NCBI RefSeq assembly: GCF_046600715.1
Contig: NZ_JBJMAV010000002.1
Location: 62,001-126,000, forward strand
Length of the DNA stretch: 64,000 nucleotides
Reading direction: 5' to 3'
Origin: Lysobacter_C viscosus
Lineage (GTDB): Bacteria; Pseudomonadota; Gammaproteobacteria; Xanthomonadales; Xanthomonadaceae
Numbering within the stretch: the stretch's first letter is position 1; every line of letters starts with the position of its first letter. The notes beneath the pieces are model-generated. The model was not told where the DNA came from, ran no database searches, and saw only the letters and a list, made by a program, of their open reading frames with translations. A program made the translations under genes and the position numbers. Positions 24,481 to 34,397 of this stretch are shown here, in pieces.

Positions 24481-26514
24481 ATGTCGAACCTCGTGTCCGA
24501 CGACGACAACGACAACGATCCATCGCCGCTGCCGGATATCGCCGGCTACCGGATGCTGCGCGTCATCAACCACGGCGGCATGTCCACCGTGTACCTGGCC
24601 GAGCAGGTCGCGCTGTCGCGCGAGGTCGCGGTCAAGGTGATGATGCCGCAGGCGCTGACCGACGAAGTCAGCCGCCGCCGCTTCGAGAACGAAGTGCGCA
24701 CCATCGCCCGTTTGGAACACCCGCATATCGTCGGCATCCACGAGGTCGGGCGCACCCGCGACGGGCTGCCTTACTACTCCATGCCGCACATGCCGCGCGG
24801 GCACCTGGGCCAGCGGAGCTTCCGCGAGGACGTCGGGCGGGGGGACGAGCGCCGCGTGCTTGGGATCACCCGTGCGCTGCTGTCGGCGCTTGAGTATGCC
24901 CACGGCCGCGGCGTGGTCCATCGCGACGTCAAGGCCGAGAACGTGCTGTTCGACGATGGCGAACGGCCGATGCTGGCCGATTTCGGCATCGCCCTGCGCC
25001 GCGGATTCGGTCCGCGCGTGACCTCGGCGGGCATGGCCGTGGGCAGCACCGCGTACATGGCCCCCGAACAGGCGCGCGGGGAGACGGTGGATGGACGCGC
25101 CGACCTCTACAGCCTGGCCGTGCTGCTGTGGGAGATGCTGACCGGCGATCTGCCGTTCAAGGCCGGCGATGCGCTGACGATGGCGGTGATGCACGCGCAG
25201 GACCCGATTCCCCGACTGCCGGCGGAACTGCGTCACTGGCAGCGCTTCATGAACCGTGCGCTCGCCAAGCAGGCTGCGGCGCGGTTCCAGAACGTGGCGG
25301 AAATGCGCGAGGCCATCGACAAGGTGGAAGGCCGTCGTCCGCTGCCAGGCCTGGTGCCGATGCGACGCGGCCTGGCGGGTCTCCGCCGCAGGCCGCGGGC
25401 GGTTGCCATTGCCGCCGCGCTGCTTGCGGTGGTGGGGGCAGGCGCGTGGCTGCTGGCCGGAGATCGCGCCGAGGGGGACGGTTTTTTCCGCGCCTCGCTG
25501 GCACCCGGCGAGGCCGCCGGTCCGCCGGCGAACGGCGTCGATGTCGCCGACGCGATGTTACGGCCCCTGCCCGAGGCGCCCCTGCAGACGTCGCTGGAAA
25601 ACGCCCGTCGCCAGATGGCCGCCCGCAACCTCACCGAACCCGAGGGCAACAACGCCTACGCCAGCGTGCTCAGCGCCTGGCGCGTGGAGCCCGACAACCC
25701 CAACGTCCAGACCGCCATTGCCGGGCTGACCGATGCATTCGCCGGGGAGTTGACCTCGCACCTGCGGGCCGGGCGGGACGACCGGGCGCGCGAGTACCTC
25801 GGTCACGCCACGCAGCTGGCCACCACGACGCGCACCACCGACTCGGACGCGCTCGGTCGCATGCGCGAAGGCATCGGACAGGCGCTTGCAGCCCGTGCCG
25901 ACGCCGCCGTCGCCGATCACGACGCCGCCGCTGTCCAGCGCCTGGCCGCGCTGGGGGTGGAGTTGGGCCTGTCCAAAGCGCAGGCCGACGCCCTGCGCGC
26001 GCGCGCCGATGCGATTCCCCGGCGTGGCCAGGCGGTGGCGGGCGACCCGCTGGGGGCGGTCATCATCGATGACTCGGCCGCACTTGCGCGGCGGCCGGTG
26101 TCGCGCGCGCTGTACGCACGCTTCATCGAATCCACCGGACGCGAGGCTTCCCTGTGCCGGGAGCGCGTATCCCTGCTGCGGGTGATCGACCCCCGCAGCT
26201 GGCGTGAACCGGGCTTCGCACAGGGCAACAACGACCCGGTGGTCTGTGTATCGGTCGCCGATGCAGAAGCCTTCGCGGGCTGGTACAGCCGCCAGAGCGG
26301 GCACCGCTACCGGCTGCCCAGCAGCGCCGAAGCCCGACAGCTGGCCAGCCAGGTCGGCAGCCGGCCGCTTTCCCTCTGGGTGCGCGACTGCGGCACCGAC
26401 TGCCAACAGCGCCAGGTGCTCGGCGGCTCGTGGCGCGACGGCAAGGGCCAGCGCGCGCTGGCCGCCTCGCGTGGCTACGACGACGTCGGCTTCCGGCTGC
26501 TGCGCGAGCTCTGA
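24481..26514 (+). CDS. Membrane Ser/Thr protein kinase fused to a formylglycine-generating-enzyme-like domain
   Basis: 677-aa protein. Residues about 20-290 form a Hanks-type kinase: glycine-rich loop NHGGMSTVYLAE, catalytic-site Lys in REVAVKVMM, HRDVKAENVLF, DFGIA and MAPEQARG are all present, so it should be active. A transmembrane helix (AVAIAAALLAVVGAGAWLLAG) follows near 320. A helical periplasmic region comes next, then a C-terminal FGE/SUMF1-like domain (SRALYARFIESTG, CVSVADAEAFAGWYS, YRLPSSAEARQLA and VGFRLLREL). The architecture suggests a sensor kinase with the extracytoplasmic domain reading an unknown signal. The start was set at the ATG after AGGGGGCGG. Confidence 0.9.
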   Translation: MSNLVSDDDNDNDPSPLPDIAGYRMLRVINHGGMSTVYLAEQVALSREVAVKVMMPQALTDEVSRRRFENEVRTIARLEHPHIVGIHEVGRTRDGLPYYSMPHMPRGHLGQRSFREDVGRGDERRVLGITRALLSALEYAHGRGVVHRDVKAENVLFDDGERPMLADFGIALRRGFGPRVTSAGMAVGSTAYMAPEQARGETVDGRADLYSLAVLLWEMLTGDLPFKAGDALTMAVMHAQDPIPRLPAELRHWQRFMNRALAKQAAARFQNVAEMREAIDKVEGRRPLPGLVPMRRGLAGLRRRPRAVAIAAALLAVVGAGAWLLAGDRAEGDGFFRASLAPGEAAGPPANGVDVADAMLRPLPEAPLQTSLENARRQMAARNLTEPEGNNAYASVLSAWRVEPDNPNVQTAIAGLTDAFAGELTSHLRAGRDDRAREYLGHATQLATTTRTTDSDALGRMREGIGQALAARADAAVADHDAAAVQRLAALGVELGLSKAQADALRARADAIPRRGQAVAGDPLGAVIIDDSAALARRPVSRALYARFIESTGREASLCRERVSLLRVIDPRSWREPGFAQGNNDPVVCVSVADAEAFAGWYSRQSGHRYRLPSSAEARQLASQVGSRPLSLWVRDCGTDCQQRQVLGGSWRDGKGQRALAASRGYDDVGFRLLREL

Positions 26515-26552
26515 CCCCGGCCTCGCGCCGGGGCGCCCCTACAATGCGCGCC

Positions 26553-27233
26553 ATGTCGCATCCCACAGCCCTGCCCCGCGCCAGCTTCAAGGCCACCCTC
26601 CTCACCGGCCTGCTCACCCTGCTGCCGATCTGGTTGACCTGGGTGGTGGTGAAGTTCGTCTTCGTGCTGCTGTCGGACATCAGCCGGCCCATCACCGGCC
26701 CGGTACTGCAGAGCCTGGCCAAGGCCAACCCCACCGCCTGGGGCTGGCTGGTGCAGCCCTGGGTCGACCACGGCATCGCACTGGTCGCCACCGTGCTGGT
26801 GATCCTGCTGTCGGGCGTCATGACCCGTCGCGTGTTTGGCCAGCGCATGCTGCGATGGCTCGAATCGCTGATCCGGCGCATTCCATTCGCCAGCACCATC
26901 TACGGAAGCGCACGGCAGTTGCTGGACATCCTCCAGACCAAGCCCGATGGCACCCAGCGCGTGGTGCTGGTGGACTTCCCGCACACCGAGATGAAGTCGA
27001 TCGGCTTCGTCACCCGGGTATTGAAGGAGCAGGGCACCGGCCGGGAGCTGGCCGCGGTGTACGTGCCCACCACGCCCAATCCCACGTCGGGTTACCTGGA
27101 GATCGTGCCGGTGGAGAAACTCACCCCCACCGACTGGAGCGTGGACCAGGCGATGAGCTTCATCATCTCCGGCGGCGCGGTTTCCCCCGAGACGATCCCG
27201 TTCTCCCCTCCCCGGCACGACGCACCAGCCTGA
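26553..27233 (+). CDS. DUF502 membrane protein
   Basis: 226-aa inner-membrane protein with two predicted transmembrane helices (LLTGLLTLLPIWLTWVVVKFV and HGIALVATVLVILLSGVMT) and a conserved cytoplasmic block IPFASTIYGSARQLLD, followed by VVLVDFPHTEMKSIGFVT and VPTTPNPTSGYLEIVP. These are hallmarks of DUF502, a family of unknown function often found near housekeeping genes. An in-frame ATG three codons earlier is an alternative start. Confidence 0.9.
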   Translation: MSHPTALPRASFKATLLTGLLTLLPIWLTWVVVKFVFVLLSDISRPITGPVLQSLAKANPTAWGWLVQPWVDHGIALVATVLVILLSGVMTRRVFGQRMLRWLESLIRRIPFASTIYGSARQLLDILQTKPDGTQRVVLVDFPHTEMKSIGFVTRVLKEQGTGRELAAVYVPTTPNPTSGYLEIVPVEKLTPTDWSVDQAMSFIISGGAVSPETIPFSPPRHDAPA

Positions 27234-27407
27234 ACCCGTCGCGGCCGGCGGAAGACGCGCAACCGTTGCTCCGCGGTTTCACGCAGCCGGCCACCCCTGC
27301 GGTGACCTTCGGCCCATGCCGGCGCCATCTCGCCGGGCGAGGCTCGGGGGCTATGCTGCGGGACGGTCCTGTCCGGCCCGATGCCCCGACCCGAACTGGA
27401 GAACGCG

Positions 27408-29240
27408 ATGAAGCCCGTTGCCCTGCACCGCTCCCTGCTTGCCCTGGCCCTGTCGACCGCCCTGCTGGGCTGCGCAAGCACCGCGCAATCGCCCACGTCC
27501 GCGTCCATCGACCCAGCGGGCGCCGCAGCGCTTGCCGAAACCAAGGCCGAGCGCCTTGATGCCCTCTACGCCCAGTACTGGGAAGAACTGCTGGAACTCA
27601 ATCCGCTGGCCGCCACGTACCAGGGCGACAGCCGCTACAACGACCGCCTGCCCGACTTCCTGTCGGCCGGGTACCGCGAGCAATCGCGCGCGTTCACCCA
27701 GCGCTGGCTCGACACCGTGCGCGCGATTGGGCCGGAGGGACTGCGAGGGCAGGACCTGCTGAGCTACCAGATCTTCGTGCGTGACGCGGAGAACGAGCTG
27801 GCGGGCGAGCGCTTCCCCGGTTGGCAGCAACCCATCAACCAGTTCTACAACTTCGCCTCCACCGCCGTGCAGCTGGGTTCGGGCACCGGCGCGCAGCCGT
27901 TCAAGACCGTCGAGGACTACGACAACTGGCGCAAGCGTGCCTCGCGCATCCCGGCGCTGTTCGACACCGCCATCGCCAACAGCCGCACCGGCATGGAAAG
28001 CGGCATCGTCCAACCTCGTGCGCTGATGGAGAAGGTCATCCCGCAGCTTGACGCGCTGATCAAGGACGACGCCGAGCAGACCCTGTTCTGGCGCCCGGTG
28101 GAGACCATGCCCGACACGTTCCCGGCCGCCGAGCGCGCACGTATCACGGCCGAGTACCGGACCATGATCGAGGACGAGCTGATGCCGGCCTACCGGGAGA
28201 TGCGTGCGTTCGTCGCCAACGAATACATGCCCCGCACCCGTGACAGCGCCGGCCTGGGCGCGCTGCCCGGCGGGGCCGAGTGGTACGCCTACAACGCGCG
28301 CAACTCCACCACCACCGACCTGACGCCCGACCAGATCCACCGGATCGGCCTGGACGAGGTCACCCGCATCCACGGAGAAATCCGCAAGGTGATGGCCGAG
28401 GTCGGCTTCCAGGGCGACATGCAGGCGTTCTTCGAGTTCATGAAGAACGACCCGCGCTTCCAGTTCGAGAGCGAAGAGGCGCTGCTGACCTACTACCGGT
28501 CGCTGGAGGACAAGGTCAACGTGCATGTGCCCAAGTTGTTCTCGCTCACGCCCAAGGCGGCGTTCGAGATCCGTCCGGTCGAGCCGTTCCGCGCCCAGTC
28601 CGCGGCCGGCGGCTCCTACATGCGACCCAGCGAGGACGGGAGCCGCCCGGGCATCTTCTACGTCAACACCTATGACCTGCCCTCCCGGCAAACCTGGGAT
28701 GCCGAGGACCTGTTCCTGCACGAGGCGATCCCCGGCCATCACTTCCAACTGGCGTTGCAGCAGGAGTTGACCGGCCTTCCGGCATTCCGCAGGTTCGGCG
28801 GCGAAACCGCCTTCACCGAAGGCTGGGGTCTGTACGCGGAGTCGCTCGGCAAGGACCTGGGCCTGTACTCCGACCCGTACAACTACTTCGGCTACCTCCA
28901 GAACGAACTGTGGCGTGCGATCCGCCTGGTGGTGGACACCGGCCTGCACAGCAAGGGCTGGACCCGCGAGCAGGTGATCGCTTACATGCTGGAGAACTCG
29001 GCCACCGCGGAAACGCCTGCCATCTCCGAGACCGAGCGCTACATGGCCATTCCCGGCCAGGCACTGGCCTACAAGATCGGCGAGCTGAAGATCAAGGAAC
29101 TGCGGGCGAAGGCCGAGGCCGAGCTGGGCGCGGGCTTCGATATCCGCGAGTTCCATGCCGAAGTGCTCAAGGACGGCTCGGTGCCGCTGGACGTGCTGGA
29201 AGGCAAGATCAACCGCTGGATCGCGGCGCGCAAGGGCTGA
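27408..29240 (+). CDS. DUF885-family zinc peptidase-like lipoprotein
   Basis: 610-aa predicted envelope lipoprotein: signal segment SLLALALSTALLGC with lipobox LLGC. The large helical domain contains the metallopeptidase-like motif HEAIPGHHFQ (HExxxGHH) and the downstream ETAFTEGWGLYAE block characteristic of DUF885. Members are thought to be zinc-dependent peptidases, mostly uncharacterised. The start MKPVALHRSLL follows GGAGAACGCG. A terminator shared with the convergent rhlE gene follows. Confidence 0.88.
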   Translation: MKPVALHRSLLALALSTALLGCASTAQSPTSASIDPAGAAALAETKAERLDALYAQYWEELLELNPLAATYQGDSRYNDRLPDFLSAGYREQSRAFTQRWLDTVRAIGPEGLRGQDLLSYQIFVRDAENELAGERFPGWQQPINQFYNFASTAVQLGSGTGAQPFKTVEDYDNWRKRASRIPALFDTAIANSRTGMESGIVQPRALMEKVIPQLDALIKDDAEQTLFWRPVETMPDTFPAAERARITAEYRTMIEDELMPAYREMRAFVANEYMPRTRDSAGLGALPGGAEWYAYNARNSTTTDLTPDQIHRIGLDEVTRIHGEIRKVMAEVGFQGDMQAFFEFMKNDPRFQFESEEALLTYYRSLEDKVNVHVPKLFSLTPKAAFEIRPVEPFRAQSAAGGSYMRPSEDGSRPGIFYVNTYDLPSRQTWDAEDLFLHEAIPGHHFQLALQQELTGLPAFRRFGGETAFTEGWGLYAESLGKDLGLYSDPYNYFGYLQNELWRAIRLVVDTGLHSKGWTREQVIAYMLENSATAETPAISETERYMAIPGQALAYKIGELKIKELRAKAEAELGAGFDIREFHAEVLKDGSVPLDVLEGKINRWIAARKG

Positions 29241-29314
29241 CCCGCAAGCCAGGCGAACACCGGTCCGCCAGGGCGCTGGAGGCCGTCGCCGCGCGTAGCA
29301 CCAGGCCCAGGGAA

Positions 29315-29345
29315 CAAAAAAGGGGCCGGCATCGCTGCCGGCCCT
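29315..29345. terminator. Shared terminator between the DUF885 gene and rhlE
   Basis: GGGCCGGCATCGCTGCCGGCCC forms a strong stem. On the reverse strand it is followed by TTTTTTGTT, a good intrinsic terminator for rhlE; on the forward strand the tail TTCGTTA is weaker, but the hairpin probably also ends the DUF885 transcript. Confidence 0.8.
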
Positions 29346-29370
29346 TCGTTACATCAAGTCCGCAGGTGCG

Positions 29371-30687
29371 TCAGGCACCCACGTCCCGGCGCGCACTGCT
29401 GCGGCCGGCGCCGCCACGGTGCTGCTTCGGGCCCGCGTGCGCATGGCGCGCGGCAGGCTTGCCGTGCGGGCGGTGCGCCGGCTTGCGCGGCCCATTGTTG
29501 CGGCCACCCGGGCTGCGCGGGTTGGGAATGGCGATATCCAGCCGGATCGGGCGGCTGGGCGCATACCCGTCAACCGTCACCATCTCGATGTCGTCCTTGA
29601 GGATGCGCTGGATCTGCCGCAGCAGGCCGCCCTCGTCGGGCGAAACCAGCGAGATCGCCTCGCCCGTCGCGCCATTGCGACCGGTGCGGCCGATGCGGTG
29701 CACGTAGTCCTCGGCCACCATCGGCAGGTCGAAGTTGATCACCAGCGGCAGGTCGGGGATGTCCAGGCCGCGCGCGGCGACGTCGGTCGCCACCAGCACC
29801 CGCACGCGGTTGGCCTTGAACGCATTGAGCGCCTTCTGCCGTGCCGCCTGGCTCTTGTTGCCGTGGATCGCGACCGCCTTCAGGCCTGCCTTCTCCAACT
29901 GCTCGGACAAGCGGTTGCAGCCGTGCTTGGTACGGCCGAACACGATGACCTGGTCGTTCGGCCGCGAAGCCAGGATATCGACCAGCAGGTCACGCTTGCG
30001 ACCCGAGTCCACCGGGTGCGCGCGGTGCGCAATGGTCTCGATGATGGTGTTGTTGGCCGCCACCTGCACCTGCTGCGGGTTGCGCATGAACTCCAGCGCG
30101 AGTGCCTTGAGCTGTGCCTCGAAGGTGGCCGAGAACAGCAGCGTCTGGCGATCGCGCGGCAGGCGGGCCAGGATGCGCTTGATCGCCGGCAGGAAGCCCA
30201 TGTCGAGCATGCGGTCGGCCTCGTCCATGACCAGGATCTCGATCCCGTCGAGCTTGGCGGTGCCGCGCTCGATGTGGTCGATCAACCGGCCGGGGGTGGC
30301 CACCAGGATGTCCACGCCCCGGCGCAGTGCATCGACCTGCGGGCCCATGCCGGCACCGCCGAAGATGGTGGTGGTGCCCAGGCGCAGGTGCTTGCCGTAG
30401 CTGCGGATGCTGTCATTGACCTGCACGGCCAGCTCGCGGGTCGGGACCAGGATCAACGCGCGCGGCTTGCGCGGACCGTTGACGCCGGTCTGCTTGGACA
30501 GCAGGTTGAGCAGCGGCAGGCCGAACGCGGCGGTCTTGCCGGTGCCGGTCTGGGCGCCGCCCAGCAGGTCGTGGCCGGCCATCACCAGGGGAATGGCCTG
30601 GGTCTGGATGGGGGTGGGCGTGTCGTAGCCCTGTTCGGACAACGCGCGCAGCAACGCGGGCGAAAGCCCGAGGGATTCAAAAGACAT
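29371..30687 (-). CDS. rhlE: DEAD-box RNA helicase RhlE
   Basis: 438-aa ATP-dependent RNA helicase. The helicase motifs are complete: Q-motif (PTPIQTQAIP), Walker A AQTGTGKTAAFGLP, PTRELAVQ, TPGRLID, DEAD as VMDEADRMLDMGF, SAT in LLFSATF, and HRIGRTGRNG. The C-terminal tail is rich in Arg, Gly, His and Pro, as expected for an RNA-binding RhlE extension. It probably acts in ribosome maturation or RNA turnover. It has a long upstream region and a terminator shared with the convergent gene. Confidence 0.95.
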   Translation of the reverse strand: MSFESLGLSPALLRALSEQGYDTPTPIQTQAIPLVMAGHDLLGGAQTGTGKTAAFGLPLLNLLSKQTGVNGPRKPRALILVPTRELAVQVNDSIRSYGKHLRLGTTTIFGGAGMGPQVDALRRGVDILVATPGRLIDHIERGTAKLDGIEILVMDEADRMLDMGFLPAIKRILARLPRDRQTLLFSATFEAQLKALALEFMRNPQQVQVAANNTIIETIAHRAHPVDSGRKRDLLVDILASRPNDQVIVFGRTKHGCNRLSEQLEKAGLKAVAIHGNKSQAARQKALNAFKANRVRVLVATDVAARGLDIPDLPLVINFDLPMVAEDYVHRIGRTGRNGATGEAISLVSPDEGGLLRQIQRILKDDIEMVTVDGYAPSRPIRLDIAIPNPRSPGGRNNGPRKPAHRPHGKPAARHAHAGPKQHRGGAGRSSARRDVGA

Positions 30688-30976
30688 GTGTTGGAACTCC
30701 AGGTGTGCGATCCGCGAGCCAATGTCGCGGAGTAACCCGGAGCGTTCCCTAAACCGCGCTGCGAGTAATCAGGTTTTAAACGGTACCGGATGCTCCGGGA
30801 CCGTGTCGGCGCTACGAAAGACGTGCGGGATAAATAGTCGCGTCGGGGTCATTGCGACCGGCGAGGCGACAGGCAACCTGGGAAACGTACCCCTTGCGGG
30901 GAGGCAGCCGTGCGCTGAACGGAGGGAATCGTACGCTACCGCCCGTTCCGGCGCCAGCCCGGTACGCCCCGCTCGT
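30688..30976. other. Upstream region of rhlE
   Basis: No gene seen. On the reverse strand the sequence holds a possible CGCGG/CCGCG stem around an AACGCTCCGGGTTA segment close to rhlE, and AT-richer tracts (TTTAAAACC, TATTTATCCC) that could include promoter elements. Long leaders of this kind are known to regulate some DEAD-box helicase genes, but nothing here is decisive. Confidence 0.35.
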
Positions 30977-31957
30977 TCAGCCGCTGCCCTGCGGCGCGGC
31001 CTGTTCGGCTGCAGGGATCGCGCCCTCGTCCAGGCCACCCCAGGCCGAACGCATCTCGTCCAGCACCGCGATCGCGTGGGCGACGGCATCGCGCTCGTCC
31101 GCCGACAGCCCCGGGTGCCATACGTCGAAAATGAGCACGGTCCGGTCCTGTCGCGAGCGGTTGGCGGCGGTGTGCAGGAAGGAATCGTCGAAGATGAGGA
31201 AGTCGTCCAGTGTCCAGGTCCGGGTGACGCCGCCCACCGTGATCGAGCAGCCGGCAGTCGGCAGCTCGATGGCCATGTGCACTGTCAGCTTGATGTTCGA
31301 CAGGCCGTAATGCGGGGGCAGCTCCACGCCCGGCCGCAGCCGCGAGATGAAGCACTCGGGCGCGTGCGGCGGACATTGCGCAAGCGGCACCTGGTCCAGG
31401 AAGGCCCGCGTCCGCGGCAGGCGCTGCATCAGCGCCGAATTCCATCGCCCACCCTGCAGCAGGTGTGTGGCCAGCCAGTCGGAGCTGCCGGCCAGCCCTC
31501 GCCACAGGGGGTCGCGGGCGGCCTCCACCTGCACATAGGGCGAGAAGTTCCGCTCCGCGGCCACCACCCCGAGCAGCTCTTCCCGCAGCCCCGGCATGCC
31601 TTCCCGCACGCCCGCCAGGTCCGGCACCTGCGAGGTTGCGAACCAGGGCACGGGCTCCAGGGCCGCGTAATACAGGAAAGCAGGCTTCTGCTGTCCCGAG
31701 CGAAAGGTCTCGGTGCGCCGACCGAAGTAGCTCTCCACCCAGCGCTGGAACGCGGGATGGGTGGAGATGCCGCGCAGATAGGCGTAGGCGGCGCCAGCCA
31801 GTTGGACTTCGCTGCGGGCAGGCGCCTGCCCGGCTGCCCGTCGGTCCGCGCGCAGGCGACGACAGGCGTCATGAACCTCATTGCGGTCCGCCGCCGCTTC
31901 GATGCGGCCAAGGAAATCGAGTTCTGCGCTGCTGGCCACGGGCCGCCCCTGCTGCAT
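30977..31957 (-). CDS. Aspartyl/asparaginyl beta-hydroxylase family dioxygenase
   Basis: 326-aa protein whose C-terminal half is the aspartyl/asparaginyl beta-hydroxylase (cupin) domain. Metal ligands are visible in LPPHYGLSNIKLTVHM and in DDSFLHTAANRS, with RTVLIFDVWHPGLS ending the barrel. It is predicted to be Fe(II)/2-oxoglutarate dependent. The N-terminal 140 residues are helical and unassigned. Related domains modify lipid A (LpxO) or proteins; this one lacks the membrane helix of LpxO. The start is uncertain, as the frame is open further upstream. It is divergent from the M13 peptidase gene. Confidence 0.8.
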   Translation of the reverse strand: MQQGRPVASSAELDFLGRIEAAADRNEVHDACRRLRADRRAAGQAPARSEVQLAGAAYAYLRGISTHPAFQRWVESYFGRRTETFRSGQQKPAFLYYAALEPVPWFATSQVPDLAGVREGMPGLREELLGVVAAERNFSPYVQVEAARDPLWRGLAGSSDWLATHLLQGGRWNSALMQRLPRTRAFLDQVPLAQCPPHAPECFISRLRPGVELPPHYGLSNIKLTVHMAIELPTAGCSITVGGVTRTWTLDDFLIFDDSFLHTAANRSRQDRTVLIFDVWHPGLSADERDAVAHAIAVLDEMRSAWGGLDEGAIPAAEQAAPQGSG

Positions 31958-32124
31958 GACAGTGCGCAGTCTCCCATGGCGGCAGCGCGCGACGGATGCC
32001 TCTGTCGTCAACCGGGTGCCGACTATGACCTTCGACACCCCCACCGGCCCGGGTTCGGGTCCAAGATGGTGGGCAGCCCCGTTTCCGGGGCCACCCTTCC
32101 CATGCCTGCAAGGCCGGAGCAACT

Positions 32125-34230
32125 GTGAACCTGAAGAACCCCAAGATCCTCCTGTTGTCGCTGGCCATCGCCGGCGTGCTTGCCGGCTGCAACCGCCAGG
32201 ACGCCGACACCCCGGCCACCGGCAGCACCGACACCGCCGCCGAAACCGCCCGCTTCACCGTGGACGAGACCAACCTGCCGCCGGTGAACCGCTTTACCCA
32301 GGCCGACCTGGATCCGGCCGTCGACGCCTGCACCGACTTTGGCGGGCACGTCAACGGCAAGTGGCTGGCGGCCAACGACATCCCGGGCGACCGTACTTCG
32401 TGGGGCGCATTCGAGATGCTGGACGAACGCTCCAAGGCCGTGCAGCGCCAGCTGGCCGAACAGGCGGCCGCGCTTGATGACGCCAATGGCGTGGAGAAGA
32501 TCGTCGGCGACCTGTGGGCCACCGGCATGGACGCCGAGGCGATCAACGCCGCCGGCATCACCCCGATCAAGGACCGGCTGGACGCCATCGCCGCCCTCGA
32601 CAGCAGTGAAGCCGTCGCCGAGCACCTGCGCACCACGGCCGCCAAGGGCCAGAACGTCCTGTTCGGCTTCGGCCCGGAAGCGGACTTCAAGGATTCCGCG
32701 AACAACATCGCCTACGCCATGCAGGCCGGGCTCGGCCTGCCGGACAAGACCTACTACTTCGACGCCGACAAGGCCGACAAGCTGGCCGCCTACGAGCAGC
32801 ACGTCGCCAATGTGCTGGAGCTCTCCGGCGTGCCCGCGGCGGACGCCGCCACGCAGGCCGAACAGGTGGTCGCATTCGAGAAGCGCCTGGCCGGCGTGTC
32901 CAAGTCGCAGGAGGAGATGTCGCGCGACGTCTCGCTGTACTACAACCCGGTCACCCCGGCAGAGGCCGACGCACTGACCCCGAACTTCAGCTGGACCCGC
33001 TTCTTCGACTCGCAGGGCGTTGCCGCACCGGCCATGTTCTCGCTGGCGATGCCGGCCTTCCACGCTGAAGTCAGCGAGATGCTGGAGGACGTACCGGTCG
33101 AGCAGTGGCAAAGCTACCTGCGCTTCCACACGGTCGACGGCGCATCGCCGTACCTCTCCGACGAGTTCGTGCAGGCCAACTACGAGTTCTACGGCAAGAC
33201 CATGCGCGGGCAGGAAGAACTCAAGGAGCGCGGCAAGCGCGTGCTCGACACCATCGAAAGCCAGGCCGGCGAAGCACTGGGCCAGCTCTACGTGGACGTG
33301 GCGTTCCCGGCCGATTCCAAGGCCAAGATGCAGGAGCTGGTGGACAACCTCAGCGCCGCCCTGAAGCCGCGCATCGAAAACCTGGAGTGGATGGGCGAGG
33401 AAACCAAGGCCAAGGCGATCGCCAAGTGGGAGACCTTCACCCCGAAGATCGGCTACCCGGACAAGTGGCGTGAATGGACCGGCCTGGCCACCGACCGCGA
33501 CAGCTACATCGAGAACGTCCTGGCCGCGCAGGAGTTCAACTACAAGTGGCAGCTGTCCAAGATCGGCAAGCCGGTGGACAAGACCGAGTGGGGCATGAGC
33601 CCGCAGACGGTCAATGCCTACTACAACCCGCTGCAGAACGAGATCGTGTTCCCGGCCGCGATCCTGCAGCCGCCGTTCTTCGACCCCAACGCCGACGCAC
33701 CACTCAACTATGGCGGCATCGGCGCGGTGATCGGCCACGAAATGATCCACGGCTACGACGACCAGGGCAGCCGCTTCGGGCCCACCGGCAACTTCGAGAA
33801 CTGGTGGACCGAATCCGATGCGACCGGCTTCAGTGGCCTCACCGGCAAGCTGGAAAAGCAGTTCAACGCCTACGAGGCCAAGCCCGGCAAGATGGTGAAC
33901 GGCCGGCTGACGCTGGGTGAGAACATCGCCGACCTGGGTGGCCTTGCGGTGGCGTACGACGCGATGAAGAAGGCCACCGACGGCAGCGCCGACCCGATGA
34001 CCGAAGGCATGACCCGCGATCAGCGCTTCTTCGCCAACTGGGCAACGGTGTGGCGCCGCAACTTCACCGACAAGGAGCTGGACGTGCGCCTGGCCACCGA
34101 CTCGCACGCACCGGCGAACTTCCGCGCGATGGGCGCGCCGAGCAACCTGCCGGCCTTCGCCGCGGCATACGAGTGCAAGGCCGGCGACGCGATGGTGCGT
34201 GGCGGCGACGACCAGGTCGTGATCTGGTAA
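32125..34230 (+). CDS. M13-family metallopeptidase lipoprotein (first of two)
   Basis: 701-aa neprilysin/PepO-like endopeptidase. It begins at GTG with a lipoprotein signal (ILLLSLAIAGVLAGC) and an acidic linker. The N-terminal M13 domain has DPAVDACTDFGGHVNGKW; the zinc site is His538-Glu539-x2-His542 (GHEMIHGYDD), with the third ligand Glu599 in ENIADLGG. It probably cleaves peptides in the periplasm or at the outer membrane. It is followed by a strong terminator and then a second M13 gene in the same direction. Confidence 0.93.
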   Translation: MNLKNPKILLLSLAIAGVLAGCNRQDADTPATGSTDTAAETARFTVDETNLPPVNRFTQADLDPAVDACTDFGGHVNGKWLAANDIPGDRTSWGAFEMLDERSKAVQRQLAEQAAALDDANGVEKIVGDLWATGMDAEAINAAGITPIKDRLDAIAALDSSEAVAEHLRTTAAKGQNVLFGFGPEADFKDSANNIAYAMQAGLGLPDKTYYFDADKADKLAAYEQHVANVLELSGVPAADAATQAEQVVAFEKRLAGVSKSQEEMSRDVSLYYNPVTPAEADALTPNFSWTRFFDSQGVAAPAMFSLAMPAFHAEVSEMLEDVPVEQWQSYLRFHTVDGASPYLSDEFVQANYEFYGKTMRGQEELKERGKRVLDTIESQAGEALGQLYVDVAFPADSKAKMQELVDNLSAALKPRIENLEWMGEETKAKAIAKWETFTPKIGYPDKWREWTGLATDRDSYIENVLAAQEFNYKWQLSKIGKPVDKTEWGMSPQTVNAYYNPLQNEIVFPAAILQPPFFDPNADAPLNYGGIGAVIGHEMIHGYDDQGSRFGPTGNFENWWTESDATGFSGLTGKLEKQFNAYEAKPGKMVNGRLTLGENIADLGGLAVAYDAMKKATDGSADPMTEGMTRDQRFFANWATVWRRNFTDKELDVRLATDSHAPANFRAMGAPSNLPAFAAAYECKAGDAMVRGGDDQVVIW

Positions 34231-34269
34231 CGGTGGATCGATGACCTGCCCGGAGTGATCCGGGCCCCC

Positions 34270-34301
34270 GAAGGCCCGGCATCCCCGGGCCTTCGTTGTT
34301 T
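34270..34301 (+). terminator. Intrinsic terminator between the two M13 peptidase genes
   Basis: GAAGGCCCGG and CCGGGCCTTC form a perfect 10-bp stem around CATCC, followed by GTTGTTT. It separates the two peptidase genes into independent transcripts. Confidence 0.75.
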
Positions 34302-34397
34302 GCGTGCCCGAACCCGCATTCGGGTCGCCGCCGGGCCGTTCATGGCCGGGCGATTCCCGCTTGATAGACTCCGGCGGTCATCCAGATGGAATACGCG

